A DNA stretch of 38,979 bases. It comes from DATGZX01 sp035296965. Lineage in GTDB: Bacteria; Planctomycetota; Planctomycetia; Gemmatales; Gemmataceae. The stretch spans positions 1 through 38,979 of the forward strand of contig DATGZX010000260.1 of the NCBI GenBank assembly GCA_035296965.1, read 5' to 3'. The translations under genes and the position numbers were made by a program. The notes below the pieces were generated by a model. That model did not search any database. It saw only the letters and a list, made by a program, of their open reading frames with translations, and was not told the origin of the DNA. How positions within the stretch are numbered: the first letter of the stretch is position 1; each line of letters opens with the position of its first letter. Of this stretch, positions 22,988 to 33,300 are shown in pieces.

Positions 22988-25672
22988 CTAGCGTTGTCCG
23001 AGCCGCCCTAAAGCCGCCGTCGCGTCGAGAGTAAGCGGAGCCTCAGGGGGTCCCTTGGCCAGCTCCGACAACAAGGTCTTGGCAGCTTGATTGCCGATCC
23101 CTTCCAGTAATTCAATGGCGCGGATCTGGCGTAGCCGCGTCAGTGACACCTTTCGCGGATCGAATTTTTCGAGGTATACACGGGTTCGCTCGCGAACTTC
23201 CGGCGACAGGGCCGGCCCAAAGCGCCTTTGCACCGCAGGCACAGCCAATTCACCGAACGCGGCCAATTCTGCGGACGCCTTCTCGCGGGTCGCGAATCTC
23301 GGACTGTCCAAGCTTGCAAAGATGCGGTCGATGTCGGCATCTGTAGGCGCGTTGCTTATCGGTTTTACCTGTCGCCGGATTAGCTCAATCGTACTATCAG
23401 GCAAAGCTGCGAGTCGAACCATTGCATCGAATGCCGGCTTTGCCTCCCGATCTGAGACCAACGACCAATGCTTCTCGACGGTGGCACTGATGATGGGGTC
23501 TTTTTGCAGCCTTGCGGCCCCGGAGAACGTCACATCCCAGAGCAAGGCCGAACCATCATTGCTGCCGGAGAGCAGCCGACGTCCGTCCGGGGCAAAGGAA
23601 AGCGCCCAGATGAAACCGCGATGCCCGGAGAAGGTACGGCGTGGCTGTCCTGTTGCGACTTCAAAGCCGACAATTTCGCCAGTGCTGTACGAAACGTACA
23701 ACGTCCGGCCGTCGCGAGACAAGACACTCGATCCTGTGTACCGGTATGCGACGCCTGGTGTGGGCGGGGGACTCGTGAACGATCTTAGCCAACGAGCGGC
23801 GAGTGGGTCGAGCAGGGAGATTTCACCCTTGAAGGTCTCGGGTAGGCGGCGGGGCGCTTCAACCGGAATCGATCCCCCTCCGCCTCCGATCAAGACCAAG
23901 CGACCATCAGCGGTGAAGGTGGCGGACTGGTAGGTGCCCTGGCTCTCGGCCAACCGATGGACGCGCTTACCGGTCGCGAAGTCCCATACATCCGCCACTC
24001 CGTCCTCCGCAATTCCGAAGCGCAGTCCATTTACTTCTCGAAACGAGGCACGATACGCTACGGTTACAAGCCACCGGCTGTCGGAAGAGATCGCCAGCCC
24101 CTGACAAGAGTTCTCACCAGGTTGCTTCGCGGGCCGTGGAATTTCGATCTTCCGGGAGATCCGCAGCGCTGGCCAATCCCAGATGGTGACTTCAGGCCCG
24201 AATGCGGTGGCGAGATGTCGGCCGTCCGGGGTGAATAGTAGCCTCTCCGCCTTAAAGCCCTCGCGTAGTTCTGCGTTTGTGGTTTCGCGGCCGGTGGCCA
24301 CTTTCCAAGTCTGCAGCCGTCTCTCGTTGACCGAAGCGACGACCCACTCGCCATCCGGACTGATGGCCAGCCCATGCAGGGGGCCGTGGGAACAATTGGC
24401 CCGCAACTCCCGCCCCGACGACGCGTCCCACCAGCGGACACTGCTGTCCAACCCTGCGGTTATGGCGATTCGGCCATCAGGGCTCAACGCCGTCCAAAGC
24501 ACTGCGGCGTGGTGGCCGGGTTGGGGACATGCGTCGGCCCCTGTGCGGGTGTTCCACAAACGGATAATGCCGTCTTGCCCAGAGGACGCTATCATTTGTC
24601 CGTCGGGTGACACCGCGAGGGACTCGACCCAGGAGTAATGCCGCTCCAAGCTGCGTAGATGTCGTCCAGTGGCGACTTCCCAAAGTTTCACTACGCCGTC
24701 CCGGCCGCCAGTTACAAGAATCGTACCATCGGGTGTAAACGCGACCGCAAAGGTTCCATACCCCTGGCCTTTTTCATTGCTGATGTGGTTGGTGGCGAGC
24801 CTGCGTTCTTTCCCCGTCGCTAGATCCCACAAACTTGTTCCGCCGTCCTCCAGGCCAATGGCAAGTGTTCCCTCTGACACTGCCACGGCTTCGCGGCCTC
24901 CATTCTGGGCCGGGCGCGGGGCCATGAAACGAATGACCTCCTTGCCTGTGAGCACGTTCCAGACAACGACAAGTTGCGTCGGGGACTTCTTGCTCGTATT
25001 GAATGCGATGAGCCTCTTACCGTTTGGCGCAAAGACCAACTTTCCACTGTTCCCTGCATGCTCTGTTAGTGTCTTCTGGGTGACCAGTTCGTTCACGCGT
25101 ACTCCGATTTGCAAAGCTCGGAACAAGATCGGCCGGCTCTTATCATGCGCTCCAGCCCGCCCGACGGCGAGAGTGCTCCCGTCCGGGCTGACCGCCCAGC
25201 ACGAATCATGCTCATTATCGGGCTCTGGGCCGCCGGCCCTGGCGCCCCCTATACCGCCATTTTGGCGCGCGATCTGAGGGGCAGGACTTTCATCGCTGAA
25301 CTCCCAGACAAGCTGGTCAGGTCCACCCGTCCAAAGTAGAGCGATGCCATGATTGTTAGCCAGCCACGCGAGCGACTGCACGCTGGCGCCAGGTAGTTCC
25401 ACTCGTCGTAGCAGTTGGCCTGTCCGAACACTCCAAATGCAGAGACTGTTAGCAACGTCGCTGCTCCAGGAGACGAGTTTTGTGGAGTCTGGTGAAAATG
25501 CCAGGTGTTCGACGCTGCCTCCGGGCCAGAGCCGACTGGTGCCAAATCGCAACACTGCTCCTGGGGGAAGCGGATCGATGTGGGGTTTATCCACGTCTTC
25601 CGCTATTAGGCCGGCCGATGGAAGTAAGAGCAGCGATGCCACTGCGAGACAGAGAAAGGCATGGTGCCTCAT
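22988..25672 (-). CDS. Secreted WD40-repeat protein with HEAT-like tail
   Basis: The 894-residue product has a Sec signal peptide (MRHHAFLCLAVASLLLLPSA, cleavage near GLIAED) and a series of WD40 repeats from about residue 50 to 740. Clear blades include VEHLAFSPDSTKLVSWSSD, FAVAFTPDGTILVTGGRDGV then VKLWEVATGRHLRSLERH, LAVSPDGQMIASSGQDGIIR and LSFAPDGRRLLSGSNDGSAL. There are enough for about two seven-bladed propellers. The last ~140 residues are helical (IFASLDSPRFATREKASAEL, LLEGIGNQAAKTLLSELAKG) and resemble HEAT-type repeats. This signal-WD40-HEAT architecture is common in Gemmata-like planctomycetes. It is a binding scaffold with no known enzymatic role and acts outside the cytoplasm. 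No good Shine-Dalgarno site is visible before the ATG. The 22-nt gap to the open frame of the HARE-HTH gene hints at shared history rather than an operon. Confidence 0.9.
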   Translation of the reverse strand: MRHHAFLCLAVASLLLLPSAGLIAEDVDKPHIDPLPPGAVLRFGTSRLWPGGSVEHLAFSPDSTKLVSWSSDVANSLCIWSVRTGQLLRRVELPGASVQSLAWLANNHGIALLWTGGPDQLVWEFSDESPAPQIARQNGGIGGARAGGPEPDNEHDSCWAVSPDGSTLAVGRAGAHDKSRPILFRALQIGVRVNELVTQKTLTEHAGNSGKLVFAPNGKRLIAFNTSKKSPTQLVVVWNVLTGKEVIRFMAPRPAQNGGREAVAVSEGTLAIGLEDGGTSLWDLATGKERRLATNHISNEKGQGYGTFAVAFTPDGTILVTGGRDGVVKLWEVATGRHLRSLERHYSWVESLAVSPDGQMIASSGQDGIIRLWNTRTGADACPQPGHHAAVLWTALSPDGRIAITAGLDSSVRWWDASSGRELRANCSHGPLHGLAISPDGEWVVASVNERRLQTWKVATGRETTNAELREGFKAERLLFTPDGRHLATAFGPEVTIWDWPALRISRKIEIPRPAKQPGENSCQGLAISSDSRWLVTVAYRASFREVNGLRFGIAEDGVADVWDFATGKRVHRLAESQGTYQSATFTADGRLVLIGGGGGSIPVEAPRRLPETFKGEISLLDPLAARWLRSFTSPPPTPGVAYRYTGSSVLSRDGRTLYVSYSTGEIVGFEVATGQPRRTFSGHRGFIWALSFAPDGRRLLSGSNDGSALLWDVTFSGAARLQKDPIISATVEKHWSLVSDREAKPAFDAMVRLAALPDSTIELIRRQVKPISNAPTDADIDRIFASLDSPRFATREKASAELAAFGELAVPAVQRRFGPALSPEVRERTRVYLEKFDPRKVSLTRLRQIRAIELLEGIGNQAAKTLLSELAKGPPEAPLTLDATAALGRLGQR

Positions 25673-26055
25673 AAAGGGAGATCCCTTGGCTCGATTCCCG
25701 TAGCCTATCTGAGAGCAAGTCGCGCATTCAATATTCTATGAATTGGGAAGCTGTGGTCGGATGATCTTATCTGCGCATTAATCGATTATTCGTTTCCGAT
25801 GGACTCTTCGAACGACCACAAATGGACGCTCTTGTGGCAAAGTGGGTCCATCCAGCGGAGCGCGAATGGCGCGCCGGGGGCTGGTCGTTAACCAAGCGCC
25901 GCCTATGGCCCGAGCCGGTGTAATCCGTGGCCAACAGGACATCACCGGGATGGATGGTAATTGTCTCGCCGCGCGCCTTGGCGCCGCCTACGAGCTTCGC
26001 TAGACGCTCAGCCCCGGCCACCCATCCGCGGCCCTTCGGAGCCGCAGCGACTCAA
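25673..26055. other. Intergenic stretch with one weak open frame
   Basis: A minus-strand frame (25767-26021, GTG start) reads MAGAERLAKLVGGAKARGET, ITIHPGDVLLATDYTGSGHR and then loses protein-like character. The first half looks like real coding sequence and the rest may be frameshifted, so this is probably a relic. I recognise no family. Confidence 0.35.
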
Positions 26056-26589
26056 TCACCCATCCGACGTGTGCCAGGGACGGTTTGGCAAGGGATTCTT
26101 CATTTCTTCGACCGGGTCCTCCTCAGCCCTAAGGAGGATTGCGGGCTCGCCGTTTTGCTTCCGTGTAATGAGCTTGTTCTCCGTAATGGACTCAACAGTA
26201 AGGCAGTCGAGAGTGATCCCACCCCATTTCTCTGGCAAGTGGCCGCGGATTCTGGCAATCAGACCGTCGTTCCAATCGAAGACAAGCACACCCTTTGTGA
26301 GGCGCCAGTGTCCCACCAGGCAAGGACGAAAAGGCCTCCCGGTCGCCGTGCTAAGAGGGATAAATCGACAAGTATGGTCTGGAGCAATCGTGACTATATT
26401 GAGAGCCTCTCCCGGTGGTGTTTGCCAAGACATTGTTTCGCGATGATGCCAAACGCCGACAAACTGTTGCTCCGCAGGTGAAAGGCGGTGCGCGAACCAC
26501 CACCACCAGACAGCAAGAACCACCGCGAGGAGGCCACTCGCAAATAACAGCCATTTCCTCCGGCGAGTTCTCGGCAAAAAGCTAAGCAT
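26056..26589 (-). CDS. Small membrane-anchored protein, function unknown
   Basis: The 177-residue product has a basic start (MLSFLPRTRRRKW) followed by one membrane helix (LLFASGLLAVVLAVWWWWFA), so it is probably an inner-membrane protein with its C-terminal domain outside. That domain (about 130 residues) is mostly strands: QFVGVWHHRETMSWQTPPGE, LNIVTIAPDHTCRFIPLSTA, CLVGHWRLTKGVLVFDWNDG. This is a lipocalin-like pattern ('GxW ... G.W.l..g.l.l.w') seen in small secreted planctomycete proteins that measure or bind a ligand. I cannot name a family. The ATG at 26589 is preferred because it begins the basic-hydrophobic anchor; the frame is open to 26640. No clear Shine-Dalgarno site is seen at either start. 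Confidence 0.65.
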   Translation of the reverse strand: MLSFLPRTRRRKWLLFASGLLAVVLAVWWWWFAHRLSPAEQQFVGVWHHRETMSWQTPPGEALNIVTIAPDHTCRFIPLSTATGRPFRPCLVGHWRLTKGVLVFDWNDGLIARIRGHLPEKWGGITLDCLTVESITENKLITRKQNGEPAILLRAEEDPVEEMKNPLPNRPWHTSDG

Positions 26590-26722
26590 GACTGCATTTC
26601 GATAAGACGAACGATATTGCGCAGCGTCTTTATAGCACAACGGGATACCCAGGTCCTCCTTTCCACAGCCCCAATCGTGTACGACTTCTCGCGATTATGA
26701 GAGGTCTAAGAATCTGTGAAGG

Positions 26723-27040
26723 TTACGGGAGCGCGGGAGCTCCATGCCTAAAACGTTTCTTCCGGCGAGCGTTTTCTATCAAGATCCGGCGCATCGCCTC
26801 AGCCGCGGCGGCAAAGAAATGGCCACGGTTATCCCAATGCTGCCCCTCGCCATTAGTAACGAGGCGCAGATAAGCTTCGTGGACGAGCGCAGTGGGTTGA
26901 AGGGTTTGCCGAGCCTTCTCCTTGCCCAGGTTTCGGGCAGCGAGTTCGCGCAGCTCGCTATAGACCAACGAGAGCAAGTCGTCGGCAGCATGAGGAGCGC
27001 CTTGCTGAATTGCATTCAAGGCGCGGGTAACTTCGTTCAT
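26723..27040 (-). pseudogene. 3'-truncated ECF sigma factor
   Basis: The 105-residue product matches the N-terminal half of the ECF-sigma family expanded in planctomycetes: VTRALNAIQQGAPHAADDLL, VYSELRELAARNLGKEKA, LQPTALVHEAYLRLVTNGEG and the region-2 segment HFFAAAAEAMRRILIENARR followed by KKRFRHG. A full member has about 185 residues and ends with a region-4 helix-turn-helix that contacts the -35 element. That part is missing: after RHG the frame reads APALP and stops, and I found no continuation in another frame. Without region 4 it should not recognise promoters normally, although core binding by region 2 could remain. It diverges from the 2120-residue gene. Confidence 0.8.
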
Positions 27041-27144
27041 GGCGTCAGAATAACCGGGCTAGCGCGCCACTGCCAGCTTGTGGTCAAAAGAGATTCAGTT
27101 CCACGAAACTGCGTCCGTTACGCCGGCGCTTTCCTCGATCCTTC

Positions 27145-27168
27145 GTCCCCAAACCAGAGTTTGGGGAC
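27145..27168. other. Perfect 10-bp stem-loop
   Basis: GTCCCCAAAC (27145-27154) and GTTTGGGGAC (27159-27168) pair perfectly around the loop CAGA. It lies between divergent genes, about 105 nt before the sigma-factor start and 180 nt before the large secreted-protein gene. No T-run follows on either strand, so it is not a standard terminator. It may be a leader structure or a protein-binding site. Confidence 0.5.
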
Positions 27169-27211
27169 CGGGGAGATCGCATCCTAGGCATCACCGCGGC
27201 AAATTAGCTAT

Positions 27212-27234
27212 GTTGGCCCAACGAAACCGTTTCG
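27212..27234. promoter_or_regulatory. Two adjacent inverted repeats upstream of the giant gene
   Basis: GTTGG-C-CCAAC (27212-27222) and CGAAAC-C-GTTTCG (27222-27234) abut each other 112 nt before the start codon at 27346. Short odd-spaced inverted repeats in a divergent promoter region may bind regulators. They are short enough that chance cannot be excluded. Confidence 0.3.
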
Positions 27235-27345
27235 CCTCCTTTCTCGTCTAACAGATACCGGTTGCAAGCAGCATAATGACGTGCGCGGATGGTCCGTCCC
27301 TGGCGGCGTGTCGGCAAACTTCTCTGAAAGAGTCGAGGAAATACG

Positions 27346-30300
27346 ATGAAACGCACTCTGGTCTCGTTAGCCTGGGCGATTCTCCTGGCCTCCACCGTGC
27401 GGGCTGGCGAAGTGGGTTATGTCGAGGATTTCGCTCTCGCCAAGGACCGGGCAGCCAGCTTGCGGCAGCTTATCCCCGGAACCGAGGATTATTACTACTA
27501 TCACTGTCTCCATTTCCTCAACACTGAACAATTCGAGAAGGTCGAAGAATTCACCAAGCTCTGGCGGCAGCGTTTCGGCCAAACTCCCCGGCTTACCGAG
27601 ATCCAGACTCGCTATGCCCTGCTCACCTACGAGCGCAATCCCGAGCGCACGCTCACCTACCTGCGCAACCATTTGAACTTGCAGTTCAACCAGCAGAGAA
27701 CCGTGCTCGGGGCTGCCCCCAATTTGCCGACAGCCCTCGATCCCAAGGTGATCTCTCGCTCTGCTCTGCGCGCTTACTCGTTCGCCCGCTGGCAAAATCT
27801 CGATAATTTCACCGACTCCGCCCTCGATTGGCTGGCCGGCGAGGACCTCAACTGGGAGAGACGACGCAACCTTCTTCAGCGGCTCACCCGGCCAGACATA
27901 GTGAACCTGCCGCAGCTCATCGCCAGCGATCTGCAGGCGCAGCATCCCCAACCCTTTGGGACGTTTACCATCCACCGGCAGTTGACGCTCACGCAGCTCG
28001 GCGAATTGTTACGCCTACGGCCTGAGCTGCTCAATCAGGTCGCCTTCCTGAACACCTGGATCAGCAAGCTGCATCCGGGCGCCGATGCGGATTGGCGGCA
28101 CGACGTCGCCCAGAGCCGCGCTTATTTCGACCGGCTCCAGGCATTTGTGAGCCGGCTCGCTCCAGTACACAACGCCTTGAAGGCCCACGTCCTCTACCAT
28201 CGCCTGGCGTTCGACCGCGCGCAGGGCATCCACGACAAGGAGCGCTTCCTGGCCTATTTGCAATTGCCGCGCCGCCAGCCGTACATGGCCAAGGCGATGC
28301 TCGAGAGCGATGCATCTCAGCGTTTTCCCGCTGACCTCGGTGCGGACTTCTCCGGCGTATCGCTGCTGCCCATCGTGGGCGCTGACGAGGCCGTGGTGCG
28401 CGACTACCTCAAACACTTCCTGCTCGGGGCCGACTCGCCCCGCGAATTCGAGCCGTTTATCAACGATGTCTATCTCGGCCAGCTCTTCGCGGAGGTCAAG
28501 ATCGAGAACGGGCTGGGCGATGCGGAGCAATGGGCGTCACAGTTGCCGCCCGAGCTATTCCGCCAGCTCAGGGAGCGCGTCGACATCGACTTCGCGGCCA
28601 CGAACAAGACCGATTTTGCTGCCGGCGAACCGGTGAGTCTTGACCTGTTCGTCAAGAACGTGCCCAACTTGCTGGTGAAGGTGTTCGAGGTGAACACATT
28701 CAACTACTACCGGACGCACCAGCAGGAGGTGAACAGCGACATCAACCTGGACGGCCTGGTCGCCAATACCGAGCAGACGCATGCCTATGGCGAGCCGCCG
28801 CTGCGCCGCGTCCGCCGATCATTCGAGTTTCCGCAGCTCAGTCGTCCGGGCGTCTATGTGATCGATTTCATCGGCGCCGGCAAAGGAAGCCGGGCGCTCA
28901 TCCGCAAGGGCCGGCTCCGGCCGTTGGTTGCCATAGGCACGGCAGGACAGGTGATCACCGTGGTCGACGATGCTAATCACCTGGTGAAGGATGCCTCCGT
29001 TTGGTTCGGCGGGTTGGAATATCAACCTGACAAGGACGGCAGGATCATTCTTCCCTTCAGCACCAGCCCCGGCCGGAAGCCAATCATCCTGCGCCGCGGC
29101 GACTTTGCCTGTCTCGATTTCCTGCAGCACCAGGCCGAGAACTACAAGCTCGGAGCCGGCATCTACGTCGACCGCGAATCGCTGTTGACCGAGCGCGTGG
29201 CCACGCTGCTCATTCGCCCCGGACTGTTCCTCGATGGCAAGCCAGTGTCCATCAAACTTCTGGAGGAAGTGAAGCTAAGGATCACGGCGACCGATCAGGC
29301 CGGCATCGCAACCTCCACGGAGGTGCCGAACTTCAAGGTCTTCGAGGACCGCGAATCGACTCATGAATTCCGCGTGCCCGCCCGGCTGGCCACGCTCAAT
29401 ATTGCCCTCCAGGCGAAGGTGAAGGACCTGAGCCAGAACAAATCGGTCGACCTGGCCGCCAGGAAAACGTTCGCACTTAATCAGATGGACGCCACAGAGA
29501 ACATGGGGGCCATGCACCTGGCCAGGTTCGGCGCGGATTATGTCATCGAGCTGCTGGGCCGAACCGGGGAGGCGAGGCCCGATCGGCCTATCCGATTGGC
29601 CCTGGAGCATCGCGATTTTAAGCAGGCCGTGCAGACAACTCTGAAGACCGACCGGCAGGGTCGCGTGCATCTTGGCGAATTGACCGACGTTGTGACCGTG
29701 ATGGCAACGGATTCGGAGGAGGATGCGCAGTATTGGCGGCTGCCCCTGGATCAGCACACCTACCGCCAACTTGTGCAGGCCAGGGCCGGCACTGCGATCG
29801 CGCTCCCCTACCTTGGCTCGGACGAGAAACCCGCGCGCACTGAGCTGGCCCTCTTCGAAATGGTCGGCGACGTGATCCAGAAGGACATGTTCGACGCCAT
29901 CAGCATCAAGGACGGCATGCTGGAGTTGCGCGGTCTGCCCGGCGGCGATTACGACCTTTGGCTCAAACAATCGGGCGAACGCATCCGCATCCGCGTCGTC
30001 GACGGACCGGTGCTGGGCGACTACGTGCTGGGCAGACTCCGCGAGCTGGAGCTGCCGGCCCTCAAGCCGGTGCAGATCGCCTCGATCAGCGCCGGCGCCA
30101 AGGAGGTCACGGTTCGCCTGCAGGACGTGTCGCCGTTCACGCGCGTCCACGTCTTCGCGACGCGTTATCAGCCAGCCTTTTCACCGTTCCAGTATCTCGC
30201 AACCGTTCGCGACGCTGAATTGTCGGGATCTTATCCCGCGCATCTCGAATCGATTTACCTTACCGGCCGAAATATTGGCGACGAATATCGCTACGTCCTC

Positions 30301-33300
30301 GACCGCCGAGGCCAGAAGAAATACCCAGGCAACATGCTGGAACGGCCAGCCCTGTTGCTCAATCCCTGGGCCGTGCGTTCGACGGAAACCGGGGAGCAGC
30401 AAGCCGCCGGTGGCGAGGACTTCATGCAAAGGAAGCTGCCCGCGCGCTCCGAAACTCCACCTGGCCGACGTAGCGAGGAAATCTCCGGTCTAGCCCATCA
30501 AGGGGATTTTGCCAATCTCGACTTCCTCGCAAACGCTTCGGCGGTGCTCGTCAACCTGATTCCAGACAAAACCGGCACGATCAAGATTGATCGCAAGGCG
30601 ATTGCGCCGCACGCCATGATTCACGTCGTGGCGCTAGATCCGCTCAGCACGACCTATCGTTCGATGACGCTGCCCGAGGAGCCGGCCAAATTCCTCGATC
30701 TACGTCTCCTTCGTGGGCTGGATCCCAAGGGTCACTTCACGCAGCAAAAACAAGTGAGCGTCCTCGCGCCCAAGCAGCCATTCGTGCTGGCCGATGTCGC
30801 GGGCAGCCGATTCGAAGCCTACGACAGCCTGGCCAAGGTCTATGGCTTGTATGCCACGCTTTCCAGGGACGCGAACTTGGCCGAGTTCGCCTTCGTGCTC
30901 AACTGGCCCACATTCAAGCCCGAAGAGAAACGCGCCAAGTATTCGAAGTACGCCTGCCATGAGCTGGATTTCTTCCTGGCGAAGAAAGACCCGGCATTTT
31001 TCCAGGCAGTCGTCCGCCCGTACCTCGCCAACAAGAAGGACAAGACGTTCCTGGACCGCTGGCTGCTGGAGGAAGAACTAAGCGAGTATCTGCAGCCCTG
31101 GTCGTATGGCCGGCTGAACACCGTCGAGCGCGTGCTGCTCTCCCAGCGGCTGCAAGGCGAGCCGGCCAAGACCGCCCATTACCTGAGCGACCTGATGCGC
31201 CTCCAGCCGCCGAATATGGAGCGCTTCTTGACACTGTTCAATACGGCAGTTCAAGGCAGTGCGCTAGGGACCGAAGACGCTTTGGGTCTGGCGGCCAAGC
31301 TTCGGAGTATTACTAAATCCCAGACCCTCCCTCGAGATTCTAAAGAATCAGATAAGCAGAGTATGGTCGAAGGCGGAGCGGTGGGTCCGCCAGGAGGGAA
31401 TGGTGCCTTCAACAATACCGTACCACCAGAGGGCGCAGCAGGAGCTCGAGCATTCGGCGGCAAAGCCGGCGACAGCCAATCGAGACGCCGGGAATCTCTT
31501 AGACTTGGCAAGGCGCGCGATGGCCGCGGCGGTATGGATAAGGATGCGAACGAAAAGACGTTGGACGAGGCTAAGGAAGCTTTTGGATATGCCCTCCGCA
31601 ACGATCGCGAAAAGGGCGCCATTCGTCAGCTCTACACTCGCCTCGACCCCACCATGGAATGGGCCGAGAACAACTACTACCACCTGCCCATTCAGCAGCA
31701 ACTGGCCGATCTAGTGCCGGTCAGTCAGTTCTGGCTCGACTATGCCCGCCACGACGGCAAGAGCCCCTTCCTCTCCCGAAACGTTGCCGAGGCGTCGCGC
31801 AACTTCACCGAGATGATGTGCGCCCTGGCGGTGCTCGATCTGCCGTTCGAAGCCCCCAAGCACGAGGTTGTTTTCAAGGACGGCAGGATGACCCTCACGC
31901 CCGCGGGAGCCGCAATCGCGTTCCACGAGGAAGTTCGGCCGGTGATGGCAGCCGTCGGCCAAACGCCCATCCTTATTAGCCAGAACTTCTACCGCCAGGG
32001 TTCGCGCTACCGCGAAGAGAACGGCGAAAAAATCGATCAGTTCGTCACCGGCGAGTTCCTCGCCAACACCGTCTACGGTTGCCAGGTGGTGGTCACCAAC
32101 CCGACTTCCTCCCGGCAAAAGCTCTCCGTGCTGCTCCAGCTGCCGGTCGGCGCCATCGCGCTGGCCAAAGGTCAGTTCACCAAGACGGTCTTGCTCGACC
32201 TGGAACCATATCGCACGCAGGCCCTCGATTACCTGTTCTACTTCCCCTTCGCCGGCAAGTTTGCCCAGCTCCCGGTTCAGGTGGCGAAGAACGAGCAACT
32301 CATCGCCGCCGCCCAGCCTGCCCTGTTCGACGTGGTCGAAAAACTTTCCAAACCCGATACGTCATCGTGGGATTATATTTCGCAGAATGGCACGCCGGAG
32401 GAAGTGCTGAGCATGCTCGGGCAGGAGAACGTGTTCCGGCTCGACCTGGATAAGATCGCCTTCCGCATGAGGGACCGGGCGTTTTTCGAGTCGGCCTTGC
32501 AACTGCTGCGTGGCCGGCACGCCTATAACGCCACGCTCTGGTCGTATGGGCTGTATCACAATCTCCCGGCCGCCGCCCAGCAGTTCCTGCTGCACACCGA
32601 CGCGATCGTTGCCGAGTGCGCTGGGCCGATCCGTACGGCTCTCTTGACGGTCGATCCCGTCGCTCGCTACCAGTACGAACACCTGGAGTACAAGCCGCTC
32701 GTCAATGCGCGTGCGCATGCGCTGGGTCAGCGCCGGCAGATCGTGAACGGCAAGCTCGACGAGCAGTATCATCGCTTCCTGAAGCTGCTGTCGTATCACG
32801 CGCAGCTCAACGACGACGACAAGCTGGCCGTCACGTACTACCTCCTGCTGCAAGACCGCGTCGAAGAGGCGCTGGCGTGGTTCGCCGAGGTCCGGCCCGA
32901 TCAGGTGGCGACCCGGCTGCAATACGATTACTGCGCGGCGTACCTTGATTTCTTTAGCGATGATCCTCAGCACGCCCGGACCATCGCCGCTCACTACATT
33001 GGGCATCCGGTCGATCGCTGGCGGAATGCGTTCGCCGCCCTGGTCAATCAGCTTGACGAGGCGGAGGGCAAAGGACCCAAGCTGGTCGATGCCGACGACC
33101 GCGGCCAACGGCAGGGTCAGCTGGCGGCCACCGAGCCCGGGTTCGGCTTCACGCTCGATGCCCGCCAGATTCAGCTCAAGTGGCAGAATATTGCTTCAGT
33201 CCAGGTCAACTACTACTTGATGGACGTGGAGCTGCTTTTTAGCCGGAATCCATTTGTGCAGGAGGTCAGCGGGCCATTCGCTTCGATCCGCCCCAATGCC

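Noticed and set aside
32362..33108. Minus-strand open frame opposite the giant gene
   Set aside because: Antisense shadow of an intact conserved-looking frame, with no start signal.
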